Source: Casp-actino8 sp046091365
Lineage (GTDB): Bacteria > Actinomycetota > Acidimicrobiia > Acidimicrobiales > Ilumatobacteraceae
DNA length: 28,665 nt
Direction of reading: 5' to 3'
NCBI GenBank assembly: GCA_046091365.1
Contig: JBJTBM010000095.1
Span: forward strand, 1 to 28,665
In this document: piece by piece, positions 1-6,903 of the stretch
How positions within the stretch are numbered: position 1 is the first letter of the stretch
How the letters are laid out: the number at the start of each line of letters is the position of its first letter
Notes under the pieces: model-generated
The model's input: only the letters and a program-made list of their open reading frames with translations
Databases searched by the model: none
Told to the model about the DNA's origin: nothing
Position numbers and translations under genes: made by a program

Positions 1-3
1 CCC

Positions 4-255
4 ATGAGCGCGTTGCCGAATCCTTCGTCGAGTCGACCCCGAATCGACGGGCCGTCCTGCGTACCCGGCCGAGGTGTCGGGTGGGCCGTGGGCGCGGCAA
101 CCGCGACTTTCCTCGGAATCTCGTGGATCGCCCCAGCGTCACCCGAACCCCTCCTCATCGGCCTCGGAAGTGGGCTTCTAGCAGGGGGAACGGTGATGAT
201 GTGGTGGGGGGTCCGAGCCGCACGGCTGGCCACCGACGACGACCCCAACGGCTAA
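4..255 (+). CDS. Small two-helix membrane protein, unknown function
   Basis: This reads as an 83-residue protein that I do not recognise. A proline- and serine-rich N-terminal stretch of about 25 residues is followed by two hydrophobic segments, roughly residues 26-44 and 49-70, joined by a short loop. The C-terminus is short, charged and ends in an Asp-rich tail, so a two-pass membrane hairpin is likely. The start sits four bases into the window, so the true start could lie upstream and be cut off. About 70 nt of non-coding DNA separate it from the whiB leader ORF on the same strand. Coding is supported by GC-rich third positions and the clear hydrophobic pattern, not by a family match. Confidence 0.5.
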   Translation: MSALPNPSSSRPRIDGPSCVPGRGVGWAVGAATATFLGISWIAPASPEPLLIGLGSGLLAGGTVMMWWGVRAARLATDDDPNG

Positions 256-289
256 TTCGGTTGACATCGCCGGTTCGCGGTGGTTTCCT
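253..289 (+). promoter_or_regulatory. Candidate WhiB7-type autoregulated promoter
   Basis: A perfect TTGACA -35 hexamer lies at 261-266. An AT-rich patch, TAATT, lies at 253-257, a few bases upstream of it. WhiB7-dependent promoters are known for an AT-rich element just upstream of the -35, bound by the WhiB7 AT-hook. The matching -10 is weak: TTTCCT at 284-289 with a 17-nt spacer and a TG just before it. Transcription would start near 296 and give a leader of about 350 nt before the whiB gene at 645. The -35 is seen directly; the WhiB7 link is inference from layout. Confidence 0.45.
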
Positions 290-326
290 ACACACGGTTC
301 GAAAACGATTCGGACCACCAACTGTC

Positions 327-533
327 ATGAAGCGCACGCTGAACCCCGCACCGATGATGTCGATCTCGAGTGGTTCGTTCGCGCCCATGCACGGCTTCCA
401 CGCATCGGCTGCCGGCACCACCACCTATTCGTGGCCCATGGTGTCCGCAGCCAAGCCGAACACGGCCAACACGGCCTTCGCGGTGGCGGACACCAAGCGT
501 CCGCCCCAGCGGTTCGGGGAGCCTCTCACGTAG
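327..533 (+). CDS. Leader ORF (68 aa) upstream of whiB7-like gene
   Basis: An ATG-started frame of 68 codons ends in TAG at 531-533. Its third positions are strongly G/C, as in real genes here, but the product has no recognisable domain and no clear Shine-Dalgarno precedes the start. It sits between the candidate promoter at 261-289 and the terminator hairpin at 563-592. One arm of a competing helix (505-512) lies inside its last codons. Actinobacterial whiB7/wblC genes are known to be controlled by leader ORFs and attenuation, so its translation, more than its product, may be what matters. It could also be an ordinary small protein, or not coding at all. Confidence 0.4.
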   Translation: MKRTLNPAPMMSISSGSFAPMHGFHASAAGTTTYSWPMVSAAKPNTANTAFAVADTKRPPQRFGEPLT

Positions 534-573
534 GTCACACACCAACGTCGAGAACCTCACCGAGGCCGCTGGG
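505..573 (+). promoter_or_regulatory. Candidate antiterminator helix in whiB7 leader
   Basis: CCCAGCGG at 505-512 is a perfect 8-base complement of CCGCTGGG at 566-573, and two G-U pairs (513-514 with 564-565) extend the helix. The 3' arm is the same stretch that forms the 5' arm of the terminator hairpin at 563-592, so the two structures exclude each other. The 5' arm lies inside the leader ORF, where ribosome position could decide which helix forms. The complementarity is seen directly; its regulatory role is inference by analogy with whiB7/wblC attenuation. Confidence 0.5.
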
Positions 574-592
574 ATCAACCCGGCGGCCTTTT
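563..592 (+). terminator. Intrinsic terminator / attenuator before whiB7-like gene
   Basis: GGCCGC at 564-569 pairs with GCGGCC at 583-588; an outer A-T pair and an inner GGG/CCC extend the stem. TTTT follows directly at 589-592, with a second TTTT a few bases later. This is a textbook intrinsic terminator. It sits 30 nt after the leader ORF stop and about 50 nt before the whiB start, so it must either end a leader transcript or act as an attenuator for whiB. Confidence 0.75.
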
Positions 593-644
593 CGATTTTC
601 CGGCCCACATCCACGACAACCAACACCACGAAACGGAGACCACC

Positions 645-1022
645 ATGACCAACACCCTCACCATCGACGAGCGGATCGCTCCTATCGCCCGCCCGACGGC
701 TCGTTGCGCCGACGGCAACGGAACGTTGACGCCGCTGTTCTTCAGCGACGTGAACGTCGACATCGCCCGGGCCAAGGCGATCTGCCGACGATGTTCGCTG
801 GCCGACACCTGTCTCGCCGGGGCCCTCGAACGCGAGGAGCCCTGGGGGGTGTGGGGTGGCGAACTCATCGAGAACGGTCGCGTCATCGCCGACCGACGTC
901 CCCGCGGACGTCCCTCGGTACTGCCCAAGCCGATCATCGTGATCGACGAGGACCGCACACTTCGCACGATCACCGACGTTTCGGAGCAGAGGTCCTTCGA
1001 AGTGGCGGTCCGCGTGGCGTGA
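645..1022 (+). CDS. whiB7: WhiB-family Fe-S regulator, WhiB7-like
   Basis: This is a 125-residue WhiB-family transcription regulator, which holds a [4Fe-4S] cluster and works with the primary sigma factor. The four cluster cysteines are C21, C47, C50 and C56 in the C-Xn-C-X2-C-X5-C pattern, and the G(V/I)WGG turn is at residues 68-72. A C-terminal AT-hook, RPRGRP at 85-90, together with the EPWGVWGGE context, is characteristic of WhiB7, which activates intrinsic antibiotic-resistance genes when translation is impaired. About 35 residues follow the hook, longer than in typical WhiB7, and their role is unknown. GGAGA lies about 6 nt before the ATG. The long upstream leader with a terminator also fits WhiB7. 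Family is certain; the WhiB7 subtype is likely. Confidence 0.92.
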   Translation: MTNTLTIDERIAPIARPTARCADGNGTLTPLFFSDVNVDIARAKAICRRCSLADTCLAGALEREEPWGVWGGELIENGRVIADRRPRGRPSVLPKPIIVIDEDRTLRTITDVSEQRSFEVAVRVA

Positions 1023-1090
1023 CGCCGATCACCGTCCAGATCTCGGTTGCGGGCAACGCTCAGTCGAACCCGCGACTGCACCGGGAGGTC

Positions 1091-1119
1091 CCGGCCGCAG
1101 TTCCCCCCACTGCGGCCGG
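1091..1119 (+). terminator. Strong hairpin after whiB gene, no U-tract
   Basis: CCGGCCGCAGT at 1091-1101 pairs perfectly with ACTGCGGCCGG at 1109-1119 around a C-rich 7-nt loop, giving an 11-bp stem. No T-run follows, so it is not a classic intrinsic terminator. Hairpins of this kind are often seen at transcript ends in high-GC actinobacteria. It lies between whiB (ends 1022) and the promoter at 1162 and probably separates the two transcripts. Confidence 0.5.
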
Positions 1120-1161
1120 GCATCCCAGGTCGACGGACGGACGGCCCACCGGTCCCGCAGT

Positions 1162-1173
1162 TAGCCTCGCGGT
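1162..1173 (+). promoter_or_regulatory. -10 box for leaderless tlpA-like transcript
   Basis: TAGCCT at 1162-1167 lies exactly 6 nt before the GTG start at 1174. The transcript would therefore begin at or next to the start codon. No Shine-Dalgarno sequence is present. The same arrangement recurs at other genes in this window. Confidence 0.5.
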
Positions 1174-1758
1174 GTGTCGCGACGCATCGTTCCCCTGCTC
1201 GCCGGTTTGGTCGCCGGGGTGGCAGCCGTGGTCGCAGTGTTCGCGATAGCCGGTGACGCGAGAACCGACACCGACGTTGTGCTCGACGAGCCCGGCGAGT
1301 ACCAGGAACCGGGCATTCCCACCAACGCTCCTCTGGCCGGCGAACGATTGGGAGTCGCCCCGGTGGTCGATCTCGACGGAAACGAGGTCGACCCCGCCTC
1401 CTGGCTCGACGGGCGACCCCTGTTGGTCAACTTCTGGTTCTCCAATTGCCAGCCCTGCAAACGCGAGATGCCGACCCTGCAAGCGGCCTTTCTCGAGTAC
1501 GGCGACGCGGTGCGGTTCGTGGGCGTCAACACCCAGGACAGCGCGATGATCACCCGATCGTTCGCCGACGAAGTGGGAGTCACCTACGAGCTCGTGCGAG
1601 ATCCCGACGCGCGGTTGGTCACGGTCGACGGCGTGGCGACGTTTCCCACAACGCTGTTCGTCGCCCCCGACGGCACCGTCGTGAAACAGATCGCCGGGGA
1701 AGTGTCGGCCGACGAACTCACCGCGGCGCTCGACGAATTGGTCGGGGGTACACGGTGA
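1174..1758 (+). CDS. TlpA/ResA-like membrane-anchored thiol-disulfide oxidoreductase
   Basis: This is a 194-residue protein with an N-terminal signal anchor at about residues 5-26 and an extracytoplasmic thioredoxin-fold domain. The active site is NFWFSNCQPCKREMP, with catalytic C92 and C95; the cis-proline loop is at FPTT (P158). Proteins of this family reduce apocytochrome c haem-binding cysteines or other exported thiols and draw electrons from CcdA. The next gene is ccdA and the two overlap by four bases, which supports that pairing. A cytochrome c maturation role fits the cytochrome c domain of CtaC later in the window, but the haem ligase genes of that system are not here. The GTG start is chosen from the leaderless -10 box just upstream. 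Confidence 0.9.
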   Translation: MSRRIVPLLAGLVAGVAAVVAVFAIAGDARTDTDVVLDEPGEYQEPGIPTNAPLAGERLGVAPVVDLDGNEVDPASWLDGRPLLVNFWFSNCQPCKREMPTLQAAFLEYGDAVRFVGVNTQDSAMITRSFADEVGVTYELVRDPDARLVTVDGVATFPTTLFVAPDGTVVKQIAGEVSADELTAALDELVGGTR

Positions 1759-2588
1759 ACGAACGTCTGTGGTTGAGTTTCGGCAGCGGGTTGTTGGCCG
1801 CCGTCAATCCCTGCGGGTTCGTCCTTCTTCCCACGTATCTCATCTACTTTCTCGGCATCGGCGGCCGCCCTGGTTCGCAGCGGGCCAGCGTGCGTCGGGC
1901 GCTGATCGTCGGGGGCGCGTTGTCGGCCGGGTTCATGAGCGTGTTCGTCGTGGTGGGTGTCGTCACCCGGATCTTCACCGATTTCTTCAATCAAAACGCG
2001 AAATACGTCGCACTCTTCATCGGGGTCGCTCTCTTCGCGATGGGTGTGGCGATGCTGGCCGGTTGGCGACTGCCCTTCACCACTCCGAAACTCGACGTCG
2101 GCCGACGCGACCGCACCACCGCGAGCATGTTCGTCTTCGGTGTCGCCTACGCCATCGCGTCGATCGGATGCACGCTCGGACCGTTCACCGCGACCGTGCT
2201 CGGAACCGTCACCACCGAGGGATTCCTGGTCGGGGTGGTGGCCATCGCTCTCTACGGAATCGCCATGTCGTTGCTAGTCATCGGGCTCACCGTCACCCTC
2301 GCTCTCGCGCGCAACGGATTCTTGCGGGTGTTGCGCAACGGGATGCGTCACGTCGAGAGGGCTTCCGCGGTGGTCATGATGCTGAGCGGTGTCTATCTCG
2401 CGTGGTACTGGTTCAACGACATCCGCGACAACTACGACGACGACGTGACGGGGAAGGTGCTCGACTGGCAGGAACAGGTCGCACGATCGATCGATCAGAA
2501 CCGTGGTTTGCTCGCGGTGATCCTCTCGCTCGTCGTGATCACGGCGATCATCTTCGCTCGGGCCCGCCGCGGACCAGGGGACGCCTGA
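1755..2588 (+). CDS. ccdA: CcdA-family transmembrane thiol electron carrier
   Basis: This is a 277-residue polytopic membrane protein of the CcdA/DsbD-beta family, which passes electrons from cytoplasmic thioredoxin across the membrane to extracytoplasmic thiol reductases. The two redox cysteines lie in the family motifs: NPCGF (C20) in the first helix and GCTLGPF (C139) in a later helix. Six core helices are visible, plus an extra C-terminal helix at about 250-270 after a polar loop that carries several Asp residues. The GTG start overlaps the stop of the TlpA-like gene (GTGA at 1755-1758), which implies translational coupling and a shared role in cytochrome c maturation or exported-disulfide reduction. 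Confidence 0.92.
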   Translation: MNERLWLSFGSGLLAAVNPCGFVLLPTYLIYFLGIGGRPGSQRASVRRALIVGGALSAGFMSVFVVVGVVTRIFTDFFNQNAKYVALFIGVALFAMGVAMLAGWRLPFTTPKLDVGRRDRTTASMFVFGVAYAIASIGCTLGPFTATVLGTVTTEGFLVGVVAIALYGIAMSLLVIGLTVTLALARNGFLRVLRNGMRHVERASAVVMMLSGVYLAWYWFNDIRDNYDDDVTGKVLDWQEQVARSIDQNRGLLAVILSLVVITAIIFARARRGPGDA

Positions 2589-2589
2589 C

Positions 2590-3222
2590 GTGTTCCGCGA
2601 ATTGCTCGACCACCCAGACGTCGATGAGGTGCTCGTGTTACGCGGACACGACCGGCCCCGAGAGACGCGCCTCGGTTTCATGGCGTACCACGGAGGCGGT
2701 CTCGAGGAGATGACCGAAGTCGTGGCCCAACGGGCCGCCGATGCCAGCGGTGCGAGTTATTACGGAGTGCACCAACCGCGAGGAATGGAACGTCACATAC
2801 CGTCCATCGAGGTCTCCCCCGACGCCTCCGACGATCTCCGGGCATTCCTCGATCACGTGCACGTGGTGGTGACGATCCACGGCTACGGAAGGCAGGGGTA
2901 TTACTCGACGTTGTTGCTCGGCGGTCAGCACCGCGACTTCGCCCGTCACATCGGAGGGCATCTTCGTCGCCACTTGCCGGCCTACCGTGTGATCGACGAG
3001 ATCGACGAGATCCCCAAGGAGTTGCGTGGCCTGCATCCACGCAACCCGGTCAATCTTCCTCCGGCGTGCGGTGTGCAGATCGAACTGCCCCCACGCGTGC
3101 GTGGGACGACGCCCTTGTTCTGGGACTGGGAGGGTCCGTCACTACCTCCCCACACTCAGTCGCTCATCGACGGACTCAGCGAAGCCGCCGTCAGTTGGCT
3201 CAGGGGGCCAGACGTTCGATGA
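2590..3222 (+). CDS. Poly-gamma-glutamate hydrolase family protein
   Basis: This is a 210-residue protein resembling the poly-gamma-glutamate hydrolase (PghP / DUF867) family of zinc-dependent amidohydrolases. Supporting motifs are AYHGGGLEEMTE near residues 32-43, a hydrophobic strand ending VTIHGYG near 94-100, and a C-terminal NPVNLPPACGVQIELPP segment near 152-168. They match the family's first His/Glu pair, its central His strand and its GVQ-E-L motif. There is no obvious signal peptide, so a cytoplasmic site is likely. It starts with GTG one base after the ccdA stop, so it is probably the third gene of that operon, although no functional link is evident. Its 3' end overlaps the convergent pdxH by 23 bp. 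The substrate is not known from sequence. Confidence 0.75.
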   Translation: MFRELLDHPDVDEVLVLRGHDRPRETRLGFMAYHGGGLEEMTEVVAQRAADASGASYYGVHQPRGMERHIPSIEVSPDASDDLRAFLDHVHVVVTIHGYGRQGYYSTLLLGGQHRDFARHIGGHLRRHLPAYRVIDEIDEIPKELRGLHPRNPVNLPPACGVQIELPPRVRGTTPLFWDWEGPSLPPHTQSLIDGLSEAAVSWLRGPDVR

Positions 3223-3835
3223 CCCAAGCCTCTCGGACCAGGTGGTAGCGAAAACGATCGTGCAAGCGGCTCGGACGGCCCTGCCAGAACTCGTAGGACT
3301 CGGGAATCAACAACCACCCACCCCAGTGGGGTGGCCGCGGCACCTCGCGACCCGCGAATTCGGCCGTGATCCGCTCCACCTCGCGGTCGAGCACCTCTCG
3401 ATCGTCGATCACGCTGCTCTGGGGCGACGCCCAGGCCCCGATCTGGCTCTCGCGGGGACGCGAGGCGAAGTACGCGTCACTCTCGCGAGCCGACAGAATC
3501 TCGACCGTTCCGCGCACCCGCACCTGCCGGTGCAGACCGAGCCACGGGAACACGGCGCTGGCCAAAGGGTTGAGGTCGAGCTGTCGACCCTTGGCGCTGC
3601 CGTAGTTGCCGAAGAAGGTGATGCCGTCGTCGTCGACGCCACGAGCCAGCACGATTCGTGAGTCCGGTAAACCATCGTCGTCGAGGGTCGCCAGCGCCAT
3701 CGCATTGGGTTCGGGTAACCCCGCGTCCACCGCGTCGACGTACCACGCGTGCCACTGCTGCACCGGCGACTCGTCGAGATCGTCGCGCGTGAGGCCGGCC
3801 GTCTCGTACTGCACCCGGCGATCGCGCAGGTTCAC
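3200..3835 (-). CDS. pdxH: Pyridoxamine 5'-phosphate oxidase
   Basis: This is a 211-residue FMN-dependent oxidase that converts pyridoxine or pyridoxamine 5'-phosphate to pyridoxal 5'-phosphate in the cytoplasm. The FMN-binding core RIVLARGVDDDGITFFGNY (about 60-78), the following SAKGRQLDLNP, and the C-terminal signature WGGWLLIPESYEFWQGRPSRLHDRFRY region are all present. Length is normal for the family. The GTG start lies four bases after the serS stop, so the two genes form an operon. The 3' end overlaps the convergent hydrolase gene by 23 bp. Confidence 0.96.
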   Translation of the reverse strand: MNLRDRRVQYETAGLTRDDLDESPVQQWHAWYVDAVDAGLPEPNAMALATLDDDGLPDSRIVLARGVDDDGITFFGNYGSAKGRQLDLNPLASAVFPWLGLHRQVRVRGTVEILSARESDAYFASRPRESQIGAWASPQSSVIDDREVLDREVERITAEFAGREVPRPPHWGGWLLIPESYEFWQGRPSRLHDRFRYHLVREAWVIERLAP

Positions 3836-3839
3836 CGCG

Positions 3840-5135
3840 TCAGCCTCGCGGCACGATGCGCTCGACCCCGCGCATGTAGGGGCGGAGCGCCTCGGGGATC
3901 ACCACCGAGCCGTTGGGCTCCCGGAAGTTCTCCATGATCGCGGCCCACACTCGAGGTACCGCCAATGCCGATCCATTGAGGGTGTTGGCGATGTGCGTAC
4001 CTTTCTCGCCGGCACGACGGAATCGGATGTCGGCCCGACGCCCCTGGTAGTCGCTGAACCACGACACCGACGACACCTCCAGCCACGCGTCGCAACCCGG
4101 CGCGTAGACCTCGAGATCGAAACTGCGGTGATGACTCTGACCCATGTCGCCGGTGCAGATTTCGATGATGCGGTACGGGAGACCGAGCCCGGCGATCAGT
4201 GCCTCCGCGCGATCACGCAGTTCGATCAGGACGCTCGGTGCCTGTTCAGGCGTGCTGAGAGCGAAGATCTCGACCTTGTCGAACTCGTGGGCGCGCAGCA
4301 TGCCCCGTGTGTCGCGACCCGCCGACCCGGCCTCGCGTCGATAACAGGGCGAGTACGCCATCATTCGCAGGGGAAGTCGGGTGTCGTCGAGGATCTCGCC
4401 GGCGTACATCGAGGTCAAGGGCGCCTCGGCGGTGGGTATGCACCACAAGTCGTCGCGCTCGATCGCGTAGGCGTCCTCGGCGAACTTGGGCAACTGACCG
4501 GTGGCGGTGAGCGTCGCCGTGGTGACCAGCGACGGCGGCCGAATCTCCTCGAAGGCATCGGCGTTGCGGTCGAGCGCGTACTGGCACAACGCCCGCGACA
4601 ACTGGGCGCCCGCACCGCGCTGCATGGTGAACATCGCTCCGCTCAACTTCACGGCCCGTTCGTTGTCGAGCACGCCCAACTCGGCCGCCACGTCCCAGTG
4701 CGGCACTCGTCGGTGGTCGGGGAACGATGAGGGCAACGCGACCGGACCGGTGACCACCGGATTGTCGAGATCACTCGCGCCGTCGGGTGCCTCAGCACTC
4801 GGGGTGTTGGGAATACGCAGGAGGATCTCGCGCAATTCGTGTTGAACGATGTCGAAACGCTCCGCGAGCGCTTTCTCATGATCACCCAATTCACGGCTGC
4901 GGGCCTGCAGACCTTCGGCGGCGACCGAATCGCCGTCACGACGGGCACTACCCACCTGTTTGGAGAGTTCGTTCACCTGCGCCCGTATTCCGTCTCGCTC
5001 GACGGTGATGTGTCGCAACTCGTCGTCGAGGGCGATGGCCGAGTCGAGTTGCCGCAACACGTCGGGCTTCCCCCGACGAGCCAACGCGGTGCGCACTGAT
5101 TCCGGATCATGGCGGAGCAGGCGAACGTCGATCAC
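3840..5135 (-). CDS. serS: Seryl-tRNA synthetase
   Basis: This is a 431-residue class II aminoacyl-tRNA synthetase that charges tRNA-Ser. The N-terminal ~100 residues form the coiled-coil arm that contacts the tRNA long variable arm (charged heptad-like stretch from about 30 to 100). The catalytic domain shows motif 2 (CYRREAGSAGRDTRGMLRAHEF) and motif 3 near the C-terminus (LAVPRVWAAIMEN with the EALRPYM end). Length is typical. The GTG start is supported by the conserved beginning MIDVRLLRHDPE. It is the first gene of a serS-pdxH operon and is divergent from the ABC exporter. Confidence 0.97.
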   Translation of the reverse strand: MIDVRLLRHDPESVRTALARRGKPDVLRQLDSAIALDDELRHITVERDGIRAQVNELSKQVGSARRDGDSVAAEGLQARSRELGDHEKALAERFDIVQHELREILLRIPNTPSAEAPDGASDLDNPVVTGPVALPSSFPDHRRVPHWDVAAELGVLDNERAVKLSGAMFTMQRGAGAQLSRALCQYALDRNADAFEEIRPPSLVTTATLTATGQLPKFAEDAYAIERDDLWCIPTAEAPLTSMYAGEILDDTRLPLRMMAYSPCYRREAGSAGRDTRGMLRAHEFDKVEIFALSTPEQAPSVLIELRDRAEALIAGLGLPYRIIEICTGDMGQSHHRSFDLEVYAPGCDAWLEVSSVSWFSDYQGRRADIRFRRAGEKGTHIANTLNGSALAVPRVWAAIMENFREPNGSVVIPEALRPYMRGVERIVPRG

Positions 5136-5144
5136 AGGAGACCA

Positions 5145-5150
5145 AGGTTA
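5145..5150 (-). promoter_or_regulatory. -10 box for serS
   Basis: On the minus strand TAACCT lies 9 nt before the serS GTG. Transcription would begin within two or three bases of the start codon, so the mRNA would be nearly leaderless. No convincing -35 hexamer is visible. Confidence 0.4.
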
Positions 5151-5193
5151 CCCGTCCACCTTCGGCGACACCGATGGCATTGGAACCCGTGAC

Positions 5194-5206
5194 TAGTCTC
5201 GATGAG
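5194..5206 (+). promoter_or_regulatory. -10 box for leaderless ABC exporter transcript
   Basis: TAGTCT at 5194-5199 is followed by 7 nt and then an in-frame GTG at 5207. This favours GTG 5207 over the more upstream ATG at 5174, which would place the promoter inside the coding region. Confidence 0.45.
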
Positions 5207-6160
5207 GTGAGCGGCGCCGGAGAAAATCCCTACACCCGCGTCGATCGCAGCGAGCGCACACTGGTGGTCGAGAACCTCAGCATCCGCTACGGCGACCTGC
5301 TGGCCGTCGATTCGGTGTCGTTCTCCGCCCGACCCGGTCAGGTCACCGCGGTGCTGGGACCGAACGGAGCGGGTAAGACGAGCACCATCGAGGTCTGTGA
5401 GGGTCTTCGTCGGCGCACATCCGGCCACGTGAGCGTGCTGGGCCTCGACCCGCACTCCGAGCGCCGTGAGCTCGCCGACCGGGTCGGGATCATGCTCCAA
5501 GAAGGGGGCATCTACCCCAGCGCCCGTCCCATGGACGTGGTGCGTCAATATTGCGGCCTGTACGCATCGAGGTCCGGGGCCGCGAAGGAACCGGACGATT
5601 TGATCGAGTTGGTCGGACTCTCCGAGAGACGGCGCACCCCCTGGAGACGACTGTCGGGCGGCGAGAAGCAACGCCTCTCCCTCGCATTGGCAATGGCCGG
5701 ACAGCCGGCGATCGTGTTCCTCGACGAGCCCACGAGCGGGGTCGACGTGAACGGTCGCACCATGATCAGGTCGATCATCCGCGACCTCGCCGACTCCGGC
5801 TGCACGGTGATTCTCGCCACCCACGAACTCGACGAGGCCGAGAAGGTGAGTGACCGGGTGGTCATCTTCGACCGGGGGCGGGTGCTGGTCGACGGCACGC
5901 TCGACGACGTGCGGCGGGCACGCCAGGTCGTTCGACTCCGAACCGTGCGACCACTCGACCTCGGCGACATGCCCGAGAACCTGACGGGATGGTTGGTCGA
6001 ACAGGCACCGGGTGAATACAGCATCGAGGACGCACCCCAGGGGCTCATCGGTGCCCTCGCCGTGTGGCTGTCCGAACGGGGCATCGATGTCGTGGAGTTG
6101 CGCGCAGGAATGAACAGTCTCGAGGAAGTCTTCAAGCAACTCACCGGGAACAAGCAGTGA
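5207..6160 (+). CDS. ABC-2 type exporter, ATP-binding protein
   Basis: This is a 317-residue nucleotide-binding subunit. Walker A is GPNGAGKTS (51-59), the ABC signature is LSGGEKQR (149-156), Walker B is IVFLDEP (169-175) and the H-loop histidine is H206. A C-terminal domain of about 90 residues follows, as in CcmA/DrrA-type export ATPases. It drives the permease encoded next, with which it overlaps by four bases. A similar ATPase-permease pair lies near oxidase and haem A genes in other actinobacteria, so a link to respiration is possible, but drug or lipid export is equally open. The start is set at GTG 5207 from the -10 box; an ATG at 5174 would add 11 residues. Confidence 0.9.
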   Translation: MSGAGENPYTRVDRSERTLVVENLSIRYGDLLAVDSVSFSARPGQVTAVLGPNGAGKTSTIEVCEGLRRRTSGHVSVLGLDPHSERRELADRVGIMLQEGGIYPSARPMDVVRQYCGLYASRSGAAKEPDDLIELVGLSERRRTPWRRLSGGEKQRLSLALAMAGQPAIVFLDEPTSGVDVNGRTMIRSIIRDLADSGCTVILATHELDEAEKVSDRVVIFDRGRVLVDGTLDDVRRARQVVRLRTVRPLDLGDMPENLTGWLVEQAPGEYSIEDAPQGLIGALAVWLSERGIDVVELRAGMNSLEEVFKQLTGNKQ

Positions 6161-6891
6161 GCGTCGGCCCCCTCCGTTCCCAGTTGCGGGCCGAACTCAC
6201 CGTCGTGCTTCACAACGGTGAGCAACTACTTCTCACCCTCATCATCCCGGTGATGCTCCTGGTGTTCTTCTCGACGGTCGACGTCCTTCCCACCGGCGAC
6301 GTGCGCGAGCCCGTCGATTTTCTCACGCCCGGGGTGCTGGCCCTGGCCGTGATGAGCAGCGCCATGGTGAGCCTCGGCATCGCCACCGGATTCGAACGCG
6401 GTTACAAGGTGCTGAAACGTTTGGGGGCCACTCCGCTCGGTCGACCGCGTTGGTTGGCGGCAAAGATCACCGCGGTCATCGTGGTGCAGATGGTCCAACT
6501 GATGGTGCTGGTTCCGGTGGCGCTCGCGTTGGGGTGGGACGCCGGCTCGGCGAATTGGCTGCTCGCCTTTGGAGCCGTCATCACGGGCACGATCGCTTTC
6601 GGTGGCCTCGGATTGATCATCGCCGGGCGCCTGCGGGCCGAAGTGAACCTGGCCGCCCAAAACGGGTTGTACCTGTTGCTCTTGCTCCTGGGCGGGATGG
6701 TGATCCCCTTCGACGAGTTGCCGGCGCCGCTCGCCGCCGTGGCCAAGTGCCTACCAAGCGGCGCGTTGGCCGACGTGTTGCGCGACGCGTTGGTGGGCGG
6801 AGCCGAGCAGCCGGGAACGTCGTGGTTGGTGCTGGGTGCTTGGGCCGTCGTGGCCCCGTTGCTCACCGCGCTCACCTTCCGCTGGGAGTAG
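6157..6891 (+). CDS. ABC-2 type exporter, permease
   Basis: This is a 244-residue membrane protein with six predicted helices: about 22-40, 55-75, 100-125, 130-155, 165-185 and 220-240. The layout, with a helix hairpin, a cytoplasmic loop rich in Arg/Lys (FERGYKVLKRLGATPLGRP) and the core that follows, is that of ABC2_membrane permeases. It pairs with the preceding ATPase; GTG 6157 overlaps its stop (GTGA). Substrate is unknown. The gene is convergent with ctaG, only 12 bp away. Confidence 0.88.
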   Translation: MSVGPLRSQLRAELTVVLHNGEQLLLTLIIPVMLLVFFSTVDVLPTGDVREPVDFLTPGVLALAVMSSAMVSLGIATGFERGYKVLKRLGATPLGRPRWLAAKITAVIVVQMVQLMVLVPVALALGWDAGSANWLLAFGAVITGTIAFGGLGLIIAGRLRAEVNLAAQNGLYLLLLLLGGMVIPFDELPAPLAAVAKCLPSGALADVLRDALVGGAEQPGTSWLVLGAWAVVAPLLTALTFRWE

Positions 6892-6903
6892 CGACCCGGG
6901 TCG
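6892..6903. other. 12-bp perfect palindrome between convergent genes
   Basis: The whole gap between the permease stop (6891) and the ctaG stop (6904) is the palindrome CGACCCGGGTCG. Flanking CCGCTG (6879-6884) and CAGCGG (6905-6910) can extend it into a longer interrupted stem. It may act as a bidirectional transcription end, but it has no U-tract. Confidence 0.35.

Noticed and set aside
2590..3222. Prophage remnant suggested by the phage-associated hydrolase family
   Set aside because: No other phage genes, integrase or attachment repeats are nearby, and the gene is embedded in a housekeeping operon.
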